Made by a program: the position numbers and the translations under genes. From contig CP154955.1 of NCBI GenBank assembly GCA_039621445.1, forward strand, positions 54,689,341 to 54,753,340: a stretch of 64,000 nucleotides of DNA, written 5' to 3'. This document shows positions 1-16,531 of this stretch, one piece after another. Source of the stretch: Euglena gracilis (lineage: Eukaryota; Euglenida; Euglenophyceae; Euglenales). The notes beneath the pieces were generated by a model that was not told the DNA's origin, ran no database searches, and saw only the letters and a program-made list of their open reading frames with translations. Position 1 is the stretch's first letter. Every line of letters begins with the position of its first letter.

Positions 1-140
1 AGGGTCCAACAGCTTAGGGGTTTCTTACTTTCGGGGGTTTCTAATATGGATATCGGCTGAAAATCGGCCAAAGGGTTTCTTATACTTGTGGGGTTTCTTA
101 TGGCGAGGGGTTTCTTATATTTGGGGGGGGGGGTTAAGTG
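1..140 (-). mobile_element. End fragment of a TIR element with GGGTTTCTTATA motifs
   Basis: The motif GGGTTTCTTATATTTGG recurs several times and ends in a G-run followed by TTAAG. The reverse complement of this stretch aligns by eye with 48678-48845, which is one end of an element with terminal inverted repeats. The window therefore opens inside a second copy in opposite orientation, cut by the window edge. No coding content is seen. Confidence 0.5.
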
Positions 141-821
141 GCATGTGCCTGGTCGGAGAGGGAAGGTCGCTTGGTCGGGAACTTGAGGACACCTTGTGCG
201 TGGTTACTCCTTCTCGGGAATTAATATTCGGGGCAGTTAGTAAGTGAGCGCGGAGGGGGCGTCCGAATCACCAAGAATCTCCGAGGATAGCACTGCGGCT
301 CACCCACAAGAAAGAGCAAAAGACTTTGCCCAAACAGTGGTCTGCTCCGCACGCTGCCCACAGAGCGGGAGTGGCTTCCCCCTGCGGAGGCACAAGGGAC
401 AGCAGGTGATAGCAGCGACCCAGTGTCTCTGCTTCTGGGGGGGGGGGGTTGGCACCCACCCACCCCCTGGGAAAGAGGGTCGAAGGAAACAACTTTTGGG
501 TGGGAGGGGGGTCAACTTGGGGCCCAATAATTTTCGGCATTTCATGGCGGGAATTCATTTGGGGGAGTGGATACATCCGACTTGAGTACTTCGGTAACTT
601 TGGGTGGCAATTTTTAAAAGGTCGGATTTTTTTCAGAAACGAAAACCATTTTTTTGGGAATGCAATGAGAAACAGATTACTGTGAAGCCACCACCATCGT
701 CATGGAGGAGATATGGCCGGTCGGCCTTCCAGTGTGCGCTCACCTTTCTCCCCACAGGAAAAAAAAATGGGCCTATGGGGTGGTGCTTGGAAGTGGGGCG
801 GGGGGGGGGGGCACCTCTAAC

Positions 822-905
822 GTCCAGGGTTTTGGTCGAGTTCCACAGGAGGCGGTGGTACCACTCGGCGACGGGTCGGGGGAAGCAGAAGGACACGGGG
901 TAGAC
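822..905. other. Exon-like block, strand unresolved
   Basis: The block has very high G/C third positions in two antisense readings. On the minus strand it is an 84-nt, 28-codon open block (VYPVSFCFPRPVAEWYHRLL...) with AG just before it and GT just after it. On the plus strand, from an AG at 826-827, it reads VLVEFHRRRWYHSATGRGKQ... and stops with TAG at 901-903, which would make it a terminal exon of a gene starting left of the window. Only one can be real. No family is recognised in either reading. Confidence 0.3.
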
Positions 906-1162
906 CTGGCAAGCAGTGGGCGGGTTCCTGTGCAAACTGTCAACAGCCTACAACGCTACCGCCACGCAGTTTGACTCGCAGGTTCGGCTATCGCCTTTCA
1001 CCTTGAAAAATCTTCCTCTCAATTTTGCAGCTTATTGATAGCATTGTATTGTGTGTGATAGTGATTTCATTCATTGCAATAACATCATCGATTAAACTAC
1101 ATCGTTTTCAGCGTTAGGCAGAACCATTTTGAAGCCGATTCCCGTAAACGGTGCCCAACAGG

Positions 1163-1312
1163 ATGACCCACCCACTTACCACACTTTATCCAGTCGTGAG
1201 AGATGGAGGGCCCGTGCCATCCATGATGGCACGCCTCAGGGAGTTTTTCTTCCCAGCACTGCCTGACCATGCCATGTGGCCCGGAGGTGCGTTGTTTTGG
1301 CTTACTGAGTAG
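1163..1312 (+). CDS. Small ORF or exon, unknown product
   Basis: This is a 49-codon ATG-to-stop frame whose sequence looks protein-like (it includes SMMARLREFFFPALPDHAMW), unlike the repeat-derived frames around it. It is too short to assign, and third-position bias is only moderate. It could be a genuine small gene, the last exon of a larger one, or a transposon remnant. No neighbour clarifies it. Confidence 0.22.
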   Translation: MTHPLTTLYPVVRDGGPVPSMMARLREFFFPALPDHAMWPGGALFWLTE

Positions 1313-1573
1313 ATCCTCGCGCAAAACGACAGACAAAACTATGAGCACAAAATGCAAATATGAGCAAAACCACCATGCAAACATTCAAAAAAGGTGTAAA
1401 TGCCCAACAACCACCGCATGTTAAGTTGGATCTGGGCACCACCTGCCAGATCAAGGGACAGATGTGGTAAAGCGTGTGCCAAGCGGCGGTGGGAGAGGTC
1501 ACACACCCACAGTTTCCTAGAGCGCATGGTAGCAATTCGCTCGTGAGCCTTCGCCAGGTGTCTGTGCCCGCAG

Positions 1574-1991
1574 TAAACCCCCCCCCAAAAATAAGACCCC
1601 CCCCATAAAATGGACCCCCCCCAAAAATAAGACCCCCCCTGGCCGGTCCGAGCAAAAATCCATGAAATGGACCCCCCCATGAATAAGACCCCCCCTGCCG
1701 GCGCGAAGCGCCGGATTTTTGAAAAACGGTACATTTTTGGGGGGAAAATCTGCTATTTTGGGACTGTTTTCACACAATTCAGCATATTTTACCCTATTTG
1801 TCTGGCGCGAAGCGCCGAATTTTTCGAAAAGTGGTATTTTGGGGTGTCATTTTTGGACATTTGGGGGGTCGAAAAAATTTCCAGCAAAAATCCATAAAAT
1901 GGACCCCCCCCATGAATAAGACCCCCCCTCGGGCTTTCCAGCAACCGACCCATGAAATGGACCCCCGGTCTTATTTTTTGGGGGGGGGTTA
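1574..1991. mobile_element. Non-autonomous TIR element (AAAAATAAGACC family)
   Basis: The left end is TAAACCCCCCCCCAAAAATA and the right end is its near reverse complement (ATTTTTTGGGGGGGGGTTAG). Internally it carries repeated ATGAATAAGACCCCCCC and TCCATGAAATGGACC blocks and two GGCGCGAAGCGCC hairpins. There is no coding capacity. A target-site duplication is not clear. Confidence 0.55.
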
Positions 1992-2791
1992 GATGATCAC
2001 ATCCTTGTAAAACGATTTTGGGCAAACGAACATGTACGTGCAACTCACAACTCACAAGGAGCAGTACACAATAAACATGTCCTTTGCGGAGCCTAAATCT
2101 CATTGCAGATCCTCTGCGATGAAAAAAAACCACCTTGAGCATAGTTCACCAGTTCCTCACATTCTTGCGAGAGTTCCAACTCCATGTGCGATCTGAAACA
2201 TGTGAGCGGAGGACGTACAAACTGGCTTCGATTCTCCCGATTCTCACATGCAGCCACACCCACTGAAGAATGCAAAGGGTCCCGTTTGCAGCAAAAGCAG
2301 TTCCAGGGAAGGCAGCACATTTCGGGGATTCGGGTGATGCAAACAAAAGGAAGCACAGTGCCTGTGCTGCCGAAAGCAACTTCGCGAGAAGTGCGGAGAC
2401 GGGGGCGTGAGGTTGCGGCAACTGATACAGACATTGGGCCAGATTGCCTCAATCCAAAATGCAACTAGGGCCAGTTTTTCTTCGCTTTTCGACAACCCAG
2501 GAGTGGAATTCTGCGGCTGTCCACGATCCCATATGAGGCGCAGAGGGTCGACCAGAGGAAATTAACCCAAAAATCGGGACCAAAATAAGCCTTTTCTGGA
2601 CTTCCAGCCTGATGGCGAAGGCGAGGGTGTGTGCTCGATGTGTATTATACATATTCTTGCCCAATGTGCGCGTTATCGGTGCACAAAAAAAAAGATCTCC
2701 AAACTCTGCGAACTTTACATTGAGGGTGACCCCCCCCCAAGAGTCCGTATTGAGGGCACCGAAATTCGCCCATTTGGGGGGCACGCCGCAG

Positions 2792-2940
2792 TGAGTACCC
2801 CTTTGAGGCCTGCGTCCAGAGCCCAAAGCCCGGGCGGTACGGCGCGTGGGCGACCCCCGTGACTCGCCGCCACAGCACCCGGGGCTGCAACGGCGAGGGG
2901 AACTGGGCGGTGGTGTGCAGCCCGCCTCGTCCCGAAAAAG
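2792..2940 (+). CDS. Probable internal exon of an unidentified gene
   Basis: About 49 codons are almost uniformly G/C-ending, starting after CCGCAG and ending at a GT (2941). The peptide is hydrophilic with cysteines (it includes EYPFEACVQSPKPGRYGAWA and GCNGEGNWAVVCSPP). Third-position bias matches the confident exons downstream. Flanking exons were not identified with certainty; a possible downstream exon is at 4190-4486. No family is recognised. Confidence 0.4.
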
Positions 2941-3205
2941 GTCACCGCTTTCAAAAAAAGCAGTCAGTCACTTCCTGCCCCCCAAGGGGGAGCGGGTCGG
3001 TAACTCTGGCCATTCCAACCAAAATGGCTCAAAATCAATGGATTTTGGCCAAGAGCCCCAAAAAATTCCGGCGCCTTGCAGCCAATCCTGGCTGTCCGGA
3101 GCAAAAAAAAACAGGCAGTCGCCCCCCCCCCCCCAAGCTAACTGACTGGTCACCTCTCAGTCACAGTCACGGTTGGACACCCCTTGAGCAATGATATGGT
3201 CAGGG
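2941..3205. mobile_element. Degenerate MITE with GTCAGTCAC-type ends
   Basis: It contains the CAGTCAGTCAC / GTGACTGACTGG motifs, C/G-run blocks and a right end CTTGAGCAATGATATGGTC. This resembles the ends of the better-preserved elements at 42573-42906 and 62274-62556. No clean duplication was found. Confidence 0.3.
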
Positions 3206-4189
3206 ACCAGTTAATGGAGGGGTGCACACCCACCCCATCAACAACATATTGTTGGGGAGATGAGAGTTTGCTGGTTCCTCCGCCTGAATATACTTCTTGA
3301 TTTCGGTTCAGGAAGATGACAATTCCGGTTTAATTTGCCTCTTTTAAGTCCTGCAGTTGAACCTCTTGTGCGGTGAACTTGACTGCGACGGTTACTGGTG
3401 AGCATAACCCCCCCCCCAAATCCAGACATGCATGCGCCGCATAGACCAGTAAGGACCAAAACAATTGGTGCACACTCACTCCCCACTTGTCCACCTTCAA
3501 CCAAGCCAGCCAGCCAGCCAGATCACCAAAACCAAATTCAGTTGCAAATCAGATCCCCAGTGGGTGAATACGCAACCGCCTCTTTTGATCACATCTGGAC
3601 TCTTCCAGGCAAGGCTGAATGGGAGGGCCTGGTGGGACCCCGGAAGAGGGGGTTCAAAACAGCCGCTCAATTCACTGCAGAGCTGGCGTTTTTTTTGATT
3701 CTTTTTTTTAAAAAAAAACAACAACAAAAGTGTCTGTTTTAAAAAACACCATTTTTTGAAAACGGGCTTTCAGGCAATACCACACCCAAAGAGATGCCCA
3801 AAAACCTTTTCCCCAAAAAAATGCCAAAAAAATGGTGCAGTTTCACACCCAACATGAAAATTTTTCGAGAAAGGCCAAAACGTGTCTCCAAACGTGATGG
3901 TTGATGGGGACGTTGGAATAAAATTCCCACTCAAAATTTTTCTTCAAACCCTCGTTGGCATTTTTTGTTGAAAAAAGACAAAAAGTGAATTATTATTTTT
4001 TGTGTTTTTTGTTGTTGTTTTTTGGCTGCCGGCTTTGATCCTGTGTTTGGTTGGTTGTGCCCCACAGCATCTGCTCACTGATTCCCAGGAGGGTCTTAGA
4101 CTTGCAGGAAATAGGCTGCTGGCTGAGGCTGCTCGCCGTTCCTCGTACTCCTGGAAACCGGTATTATTCCACCCCATTTCTCGCTGGAT

Positions 4190-4486
4190 GGAACCTGCTG
4201 GTTTGTTTCCCAATACATCTACGGCGAGGGTCCCGTCCCACTCCCCTGCATCCCCTCCCTCAACGATGAACTTCAGTTCCTAGACAACCAACCAAAGGGT
4301 GGCTGGAGGGAACGTATTTTTCGCCGTGGAGGCGCAAAATGGCAAAAGTGGGTCGAAAAAAAATGGGGGAATGCAATTCCAGCTCAAGTTTCATCCAAAA
4401 CCTTTTGCAGAATGTGCAATTCTCGGTTTTTTTTGAAATTCCATACTTCTAGGGACGAGAAAAAAGAGGAGGAGAACAAGAGCTGA
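4190..4486 (+). CDS. Open frame, possible terminal exon of an unidentified gene
   Basis: A frame without an initiating ATG stays open for about 100 codons and ends at TGA 4484-4486. It reads CWFVSQYIYGEGPVPLPCIP near the start, contains NDELQFLDNQPKGGWRERIF, and ends in a charged tail (DEKKEEENKS). G/C bias at third positions is strong only in the first third. It could continue the gene represented by the exon at 2792-2940. No family is recognised, and a chance open frame cannot be excluded. Confidence 0.27.
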   Translation, partial: GTCWFVSQYIYGEGPVPLPCIPSLNDELQFLDNQPKGGWRERIFRRGGAKWQKWVEKKWGNAIPAQVSSKTFCRMCNSRFFLKFHTSRDEKKEEENKS

Positions 4487-5540
4487 ATCATACCCCAAGA
4501 CGAGGGCGTTCCTGAGAGACAAAAAATGCAACCAGAGCCGAAGACACAAAAAAAGAAAACAAAGGGAGGGTCCAGCCAGCAACTAACTTCCCAAAGCAAC
4601 AACTCCCAAATGTGAAAAAAGGTGACCCTTCAGGTAACTTGGTCATTTCTCTATTCCTATACAGTCTGCACAAAAATAATACTAATAATGATACGGGAGA
4701 CAAAAACTACGCCGATTTTCCCATGATGTTTTACCCGTAGGTTTTGCCCAGTGCATCTTTCCTATGCCTCCGCCGAATCCAGGCCTAAAAGAGGCCCATA
4801 TTTTCCCCAATTTTGGCCCAATCTGGCCGATTTATTTGACTGATTGGCCTGTCCTAAAAACCCTATTCCTTCCAAATAACCCCAAACTAACCCTTTCCGA
4901 AAACGGAAAATGGCAAAACTGACCAGTTTCCAGCATTTTTCGGGGGGCAGAAAAATGTGACCTTCCCCACCCCATGGTTTTATGATTGGCCCTGCTTTTA
5001 TGATTGGGGACCCACCTGGAAGCCCAACATATTGTCAACATACTGTATACTGTCAACACACATGTCGACCTACTGCACATGTGATGTTTTGTCCCATTTT
5101 AAAAATTCCAATGCAGACAAAGAATACGGCAGTCGAGAAAATATTGCAGGAAAGATTTTACTTTTGGGAAATTTTTGAATTTTAGGAGAAATGGAACCCT
5201 AACCCATACACAAACACATCCACAACTTCTGGGGGGCTCCATGGAGGCGAGGTTTGGGGAGACCCTTGTTCCCCAGGAAAATTTTCATTCGGGGCCCTGA
5301 AAGGAAAACGCGGTCGGCGGGGGCAGTGGTGAACTGCCAAACTGGGGAGCCCCCCCCCCATCTCCTGGTCCCCCCACAACCCTTCACACACACCCTAAAC
5401 CTCACCTGCACCCACTTAAAGACCCTACCTAACGATCCCCCCCCAAACCATGCACTGATTTCAACGTTCTGTGCTCAACGCTTCATTGTCACATGGTTAA
5501 ATCACTTGCCATACAGCCTTTTTGTCATCCTCGGAGGGGA
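4487..5540. other. No gene recognised
   Basis: Mixed-composition DNA with short homopolymer runs. I see no exon-like G/C-ending block and no sharp repeat structure. Confidence 0.4.
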
Positions 5541-5917
5541 GGGGGGTATTGAAGTAGACACTTGGTTGGCCACAGCACCCTGGAGTTAGTGAGGACAGAG
5601 GGTTCAGGTTAGGACTGGCCAGCCGGAGTTCGACCGCCCTCCCCGCGCATCCTCCCTGGGCCGAGGCCGGGGCCGCGCAATCCCGAAGGCGTCAGATGTG
5701 CCGGGAGAAAGAAAGGTAAAGGCCTCTGGGCAGGTGTTAGGATTCGCTTTGTGGTCAGGCCAGTGGTTGCGCCAGGCAGGAGGTTGGGGAGGGGAGGGCG
5801 GCCGAACTCCAGCCGGCCAGTCCTAACCCTAACCCTACGCCCTCACCACCCAGGGTACCAACCCCCAGGGTACTGTGGCCAACTGTGGCCAGCCAAGCGT
5901 CCACTTCGATACCCCCC
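5541..5917. mobile_element. Fold-back element with nested inverted repeats
   Basis: GGGGGGTATTGAAGTAGACA at the left is matched by the inverse of CGTCCACTTCGATACCCCCC at the right. An inner pair (GTTAGGACTGGCCAGCCGGA near 5608 and the complementary GGCCAGTCCTAAC near 5815) also folds. The right inner arm includes a short CCCTAA tract. Non-coding; the duplication is not evident. Confidence 0.5.
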
Positions 5918-6764
5918 AGGGGGGGTTTCCCAAATTCACCTGCCATATTTATATCTGAATTACATTTCATCTCTTTTCATGTAACATAGCAGGGCTTCCC
6001 CCCACCGAGGTCCCACGTGTAAAACAACCCGGAGCCTTCAGCCGACCAGGTTAAATTTACTGGACTGGGATTTTGCCCGGGACGACCGAGGGCCAACCTC
6101 CAATTCTGCCTCTGCGGAGCCTCCTCCCGAGCGCCGTGGATGGCGTTCTGGCAGGGATGGGGTTAGGGTTATGGTTGGCCTCGGAATTTGGGGTAGAATA
6201 GGGTTGGGCCAGAATTTGGGCCTAAAATTGATATTGATATAAATTAATACATTACTATTCATATAAAATGCATAAATAAATATGAATTTACATTTTCCAT
6301 TTCATTTGGATTATATACATGGTGTGTACCAGTGGGCTCCCCCTGACCCCGCCCCACTCCCCCCTCCTCCCCGGAAAATGCCAAAAAATCGGCCACCGGT
6401 CCATTTCCCCCTGCGGATCAGGTTTGGGTGTGGGGCTATTTTTAGGAATAGGGTTAGGGTTAGGAATTGCAAAGTACGAAATTGGCTAAAGTAGGCCTAA
6501 AACCATGCCTAAGATTTGGCTTAATGTTTGTACATGTGCATATATGCATATATGGTGGAGTTTTGCGAGGAAACTTCCTTCTGCGGGCCATCATCCAGCA
6601 GATGGTGAACGAGCTGGCCGCTGGTGTGGGCGAGGCACACCAGAGGGGGCGGGGGGTTTTGGTTTTGGTTTTCTATTTTGGAGACTCTCTGTGATCAAGT
6701 GCATTTCCGAGAATTTGAATTGGATTTATGTTTAAAAAGTCACAAAAAAGCTGTGTCCATGAGA

Positions 6765-6871
6765 GGGTGTGAGGGTTTGTGGGTGTGTTGGTGTATGTTG
6801 TGTGGTGTTGTGTGTGTATGTGTGGGTGCGGGCGTGTGTGTGCGTGCCTGCGTGCGTGCACACATACGTGC

Positions 6872-6909
<38 letters not shown>

Positions 6910-7074
6910 ACGTGCACACGCGTGTGTGCGTACGTGCACATGCGTGTGTGCGCACTGCATGTGTGTGTGTGTGTTTGTATGTGTGCACACTCGTGTGTAT
7001 GTCTGTCTGATTGTATGGGTGTGCGCGCGCACCTGCACCTATGTTTGCATATTTGTTTGCATGTATGTTTGCAT

Positions 7075-7121
<47 letters not shown>

Positions 7122-7195
7122 TGTGTGCACGTGCGCATGCACGTGTGTGTGTGCATGTGCTTGTGTGAGCACATGGTAATGTCTGTGTGCACGTG
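6765..7195. repeat. GT-rich microsatellite block
   Basis: Interrupted (GT)n with two purer runs near 6876-6906 and 7078-7122. The long Cys/Val/His/Thr frames on both strands are repeat translations only. Confidence 0.9.
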
Positions 7196-7559
7196 TGTCT
7201 TCTGGATGCTGACCTGACCACACACAGAGGATTATTGCAAACATATGTGGACAGAACAGGGTGATTCTGTGATCCTTTCCTATTTATGTCTTGGTGTCAT
7301 TGTCATGATTTGTAATTACTCTCCTTCTGAGTATCACCATTATGCAGGCAACTCTAAGCTTCCACACGTTTTAACTTTTAACTGTGTCACAGACAGCTGT
7401 GTTTTGATGAGTAGTTTCATAAATGAACGGTAACCTCATTCTAGTCCCCCCCCTGGCGGGCCCAATAGTGTGAGGATGGGTCTGGTCCCTGTTGCATGAA
7501 TCACCAGTCCCCTATATCGGCAGTCCCGGAAACCACCCAATTCCCCCTGCTTTTTCGGA

Positions 7560-7900
7560 CGGTTTTACGGTTGCGAAGGGGGGGGGATGGGGTTAATGAT
7601 AAGGATGGGATTTGGGGTGCAATTTAGGCCTCAATTTTGGCCTGAACTCAACGCTTTTTTTGGACACAGGTTTGGTCTCATTATCGGCCTGATTCTTAGG
7701 ATCTTTTCCTGAATTCTGTCTGGAAATCCTAACCTTAACCCTAATCCTAACCCCCACCCCAATCCTTTTCATGAGGGTTCCCCTTTTGCACACAGGTTCG
7801 GTCTCATTATCGGCCTGATTCTTAGGATCTTTGCCTGAATTCTGTCTGGAAATCCTAACCCTAACCCTAATCCTAACCCCCACCCCAATCCTTTTCATGA
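7560..7900. repeat. Duplicated ~130-bp unit with CCTAACCCTAA-type tracts
   Basis: The segment reading GGTCTCATTATCGGCCTGAT...CTTTTCATGAGGGT occurs twice in tandem (about 7670-7780 and 7800-7905). Each copy contains a short run of CCTAA(C/T)CC, resembling interstitial telomere-like repeats. Not coding. Confidence 0.6.
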
Positions 7901-8255
7901 GGGTACCCCTTATTTGTCTCTACGCAGCGGAATCGATTGAGATTCCCCTGGCGGGATTGCGGAGTCGGAGGAATAATAGCCCAAAATCACTCATCGGTCC
8001 CAATTGCATGATTCAGGGGGGGGTTGACCTACCCCCCCCCCGTCATCCCAATGGCCCCCCGGAGGGGGGGGGCACTGGTGTGAGGCTGCCAAATGAACAT
8101 ATATTAATGAACAGATGGATGCTGATGTATCCATAGAAGTTTGATTAACTCGTTGCAAATTGAACGCACAAAATGCATCGTTTTTTTATTTCAGTGTACA
8201 AATGCATGGGATACACATTTGCAACGGACAGACCCGCCTTTGTCCACTCCCGCAG

Positions 8256-13349
<5,094 letters not shown>

Positions 13350-13769
13350 TGCCGACGGACCGTTGGGCCGGTCGCACCTTTGGGGCCTATTTGTATTCCA
13401 GCCTGGCCACAAGTGGGTACCGCCCTTTGGGGGTATGGCAGGGCCGGGGCAGATGGAAGGGTTTCCCTGGGTTGGTCAACGTCAGCCTGGTCGCAACGTT
13501 TCCCTGAACGCGTGGTTTTGCTGTCACGCCTGTATCATTGCTTACCCCCCCCAACCCAGTCATTTCACTCGAAAACCAGTTGGTCATTTTTGACACTGTT
13601 GAGCCGCCTTGGGCTTCTCCACAGACTCCTCCCCACACTCCTCCTCCGGAAATGTGGGGTCCCGGGCCGAAATTTTTTCAGGCCCGGAGGGATGCGGTTC
13701 AACAGCCAAGCAATATGGCGTGGCCAGCCCCCGTATCATGTTTGGGCGGGGAGGAGGGCATGCGGAGGG

Positions 13770-13835
13770 ACTTTTTTTTTTTTTTTTTTTTATTTTTTTT
13801 TTATTTTTTTGTTTTTTTTTTATTTTTTGTTGTTA
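13770..13835 (+). repeat. T-rich low-complexity run
   Basis: A long T homopolymer with occasional A or G, directly upstream of the AATC tetranucleotide array. Confidence 0.8.
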
Positions 13836-13844
13836 TTGAATAAT

Positions 13845-13845
13845 T

Positions 13846-13876
<31 letters not shown>

Positions 13877-14017
13877 TAATCAATTAATTAATTGAATAAT
13901 TAATTAATTAATCAATCAATTAATTAATCAATCAATCAATCAATCAATTAATTAATTAATTGAATAATCAATTAATTAATCAATCAATCAATCAATCAAT
14001 CAATTAATCAATCAATT

Positions 14018-14048
<31 letters not shown>

Positions 14049-14195
14049 TAATTAATTGAATAATTAATTAATCAATCAATCAATCAATCAATCAATTAAT
14101 TAATTAATCAATCAATCAATTAATTAATTAATCAATCAATCAATCAATTAATTAATTAATTTGTCAATAAATTAATTAATTGATAAATTAACAGC
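13845..14195. repeat. (AATC)n/(AATT)n tetranucleotide array
   Basis: Alternating AATC and AATT units run for about 350 bp with interspersed GAATAATT variants. It is A/T-rich and stop-dense in every frame. Confidence 0.9.
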
Positions 14196-14299
14196 ACTGA
14201 ATAGGGAATACTGGAGTTCGAGGTTCTCTCCCCAGTCCTCCGGCCACTCCACGATGCAGCTAACCAGCAACCCATCCGATGCAACCCACCCTTTTTTGC

Positions 14300-14410
14300 G
14301 GCTTGCCCCCAGTGCCGCTGCCACCCAGCCAGACCGAAGGGGCGGCATCCATGCTTCTTGGCCAGGGCCTGGCGTGGAGCGGGGAAGGGAGTGGACTGGT
14401 TGTGGACAGC
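14300..14410 (+). CDS. Weak exon candidate
   Basis: After CCCCCAG a moderately G/C-biased block reads PPSQTEGAASMLLGQGLAWS and ends near a possible GT. There is no recognised family and no firm phase partner. It may belong with the exon-like pieces at 16.1-16.5 kb. Confidence 0.18.
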
Positions 14411-14624
14411 TGTGAGGTGGCAGTGGATATTATGATGGGCATTATTGAGCTTGGGTTCTCTTTATTGGAGTTATATCTTCTTTGGGAGTTTTCCTTGCCT
14501 GCCACCCCCTCTGAAGCCAGGCACCACATTGAACACCTCTGAGATGCAAAAGCCAAAAAACCAACTGTAAAGTGTCGCCCCCCCCCCCCCCGTTTAAATG
14601 CAGAGGCACCGGTGAAACACGCCC

Positions 14625-14655
14625 GCGTGCACACACATCACACACATCACACACA

Positions 14656-14722
<67 letters not shown>

Positions 14723-14824
14723 ACGACACACAAACACCACACACAAAAACACACACACACAACGTCACACACACACACACACACATTGCACACATCGCAC
14801 ACACCACACCACGCACACACACGC

Positions 14825-14876
<52 letters not shown>

Positions 14877-15213
14877 ACGCAGACACACACACACACGCGC
14901 GCGCGCACGCACGCACACCACACACACACACACACACACACACACACCACACACATCACACACGTACCATATCACAACATATCACACACACATCACACAC
15001 ACACGCGCAGCACACAACAAACACACACACCTTTACACATCACCCACACTTACACAACACACACACACACACATCACACGCAACACACTCACACACCATA
15101 CATACATCACACACATCACACACATGCAGCACACAACATACGCATCACACACATACGCATCACACGCATCACACACACAGACACACACATCACATCACAC
15201 ACACATCGCACAC
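14625..15213. repeat. Degenerate CA/CACG microsatellite
   Basis: Interrupted (CA)n with ATCACA and CACGCA variants. It is split from a further CA-rich stretch (15507-15960) by a transposable element. Confidence 0.9.
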
Positions 15214-15506
15214 CAGGCTTCTTGTTAAGGAAGTGCACCCCCCCCCGGGAGGGGTTGTTTGCTATGGGCAGGCAGCTGGAGGGCATTTTCGACCCCCCGG
15301 GGGGGTTTTGGGGTGGGTAGTGCTACAACCCCCCCCCCCCCCCGGCGCCGAAGGCACCTGGAGCCCGAAAATGGCCATTTCCCAGGGAAATTTGCCTGGG
15401 TCGGCAGGCACCGGGGTCCAAAATTGACCCGGGGGGGGGGGGGAGGATGGGTAGGCATCCTATAGCACAAGGCACCTCCCCCAGGGGGTTGGTAAAAAGA
15501 AGCCTG
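15214..15506. mobile_element. hAT-like MITE (CAGGCTTCTT family)
   Basis: The left terminus CAGGCTTCTTGTTAAGG and right terminus GGTAAAAAGAAGCCTG are inverted repeats. The flanking 8-mers, TCGCACAC (15206-15213) and CCGCACAC (15507-15514), match at 7 of 8 and indicate a target-site duplication. The element inserted into a CA microsatellite. It carries C/G-runs and GGCGCCGAAGGC, with no ORF. A related but degraded copy lies at 40832-41150. Confidence 0.7.
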
Positions 15507-15960
15507 CCGCACACACAAACACACACGCCACCACACACATCACACACAGAACACATCACACACACACACACACACACACATCACACAAACATCACACATC
15601 ACACACACACACACCACATCACACACCACACACCCATCACCCATCACAGACACACACACACACACACACATCACACACACAACACAACACAACGCAGCAC
15701 AGCACACATCACACACACAACACAACACACATCACTCATAGAACACAACACAACCACACATCACACACACATGCACACCCACCCACCCGCATACGCACAC
15801 AATGCACCCACACCCACACCTCCCCCCCCCCCCGCACCCACCCACCCCACCCACACACAACACACCCACCCACCCACCCACCCAACCCACCCACCAACCC
15901 ATGCACACACATGTATCCACACACACGCACACACACACACACGCACACACACACACACAT
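15507..15960. repeat. CA/ATCACA microsatellite, distal part
   Basis: Continuation of the CA-rich tract beyond the inserted element, including (CCCA)n near 15775-15900. Confidence 0.9.
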
Positions 15961-16097
15961 TTTGTTATTGTCAGACCCCATACGATGGCACACATTCTGC
16001 TCGCAAAAACCGACACATTTGTTGCCCAACGTAAGATTTTGCCCGCCTTAATGGAAGCGAACTGCCACCCCCCCCCCCCACCTTCTTGTCCTCCAGC

Positions 16098-16531
16098 CCG
16101 CCTCTGCTGCAGTCCCCCAGCCAAGGGCATGCGCTGCGACTCTGTGTGGTCTGAGGTGGGCCGGGGCACCCCGCTCCCCGCCCAGCTTCCTGCCCCAACG
16201 ACTTCCCGTAGCCCATCCCTCCTCCCCGGGGGGAGTTGTGCCCTGCCTTCCCTTCCCGGGCCTGCCGTATTCCTCACGCCGACGCACCCAACCATGCGTC
16301 CTGCACATGCAGTGGTTGGTTTGTTTTCTTTCCACCATTTCCACCACAAGGTCGGGCGGGAGGGCTGCTTCGCATACGTCTAAGAAATCGGCCAAAAGGA
16401 TTCCACTTGCCTTCTGTTCGCAGAGATGCAATTGGTATTATTTGTTCACCAATGGGCGACCCCACTGCCTTGTGGGGTTTGCCGAGTATGTGGGCGGGTT
16501 TGGGCCCAGGAAAAACTGCCCATAAAACTGC
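16098..16531 (+). CDS. Possible Cys-rich gene fragment (two exon-like pieces)
   Basis: After CTCCAG (16098) a G/C-biased block contains CSPPAKGMRCDSVWSE and, further on, PAFPSRACRIPHADAPNHAS with further cysteines. After TGTTCGCAG (about 16422) a second block reads RCNWYYLFTNGRPHCLVGFA and EYVGGFGPRKNCP, then TAA. The second block looks like a genuine Cys- and aromatic-rich C-terminus. Phases between pieces are not settled and no start was found. No family is recognised. Confidence 0.33.
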
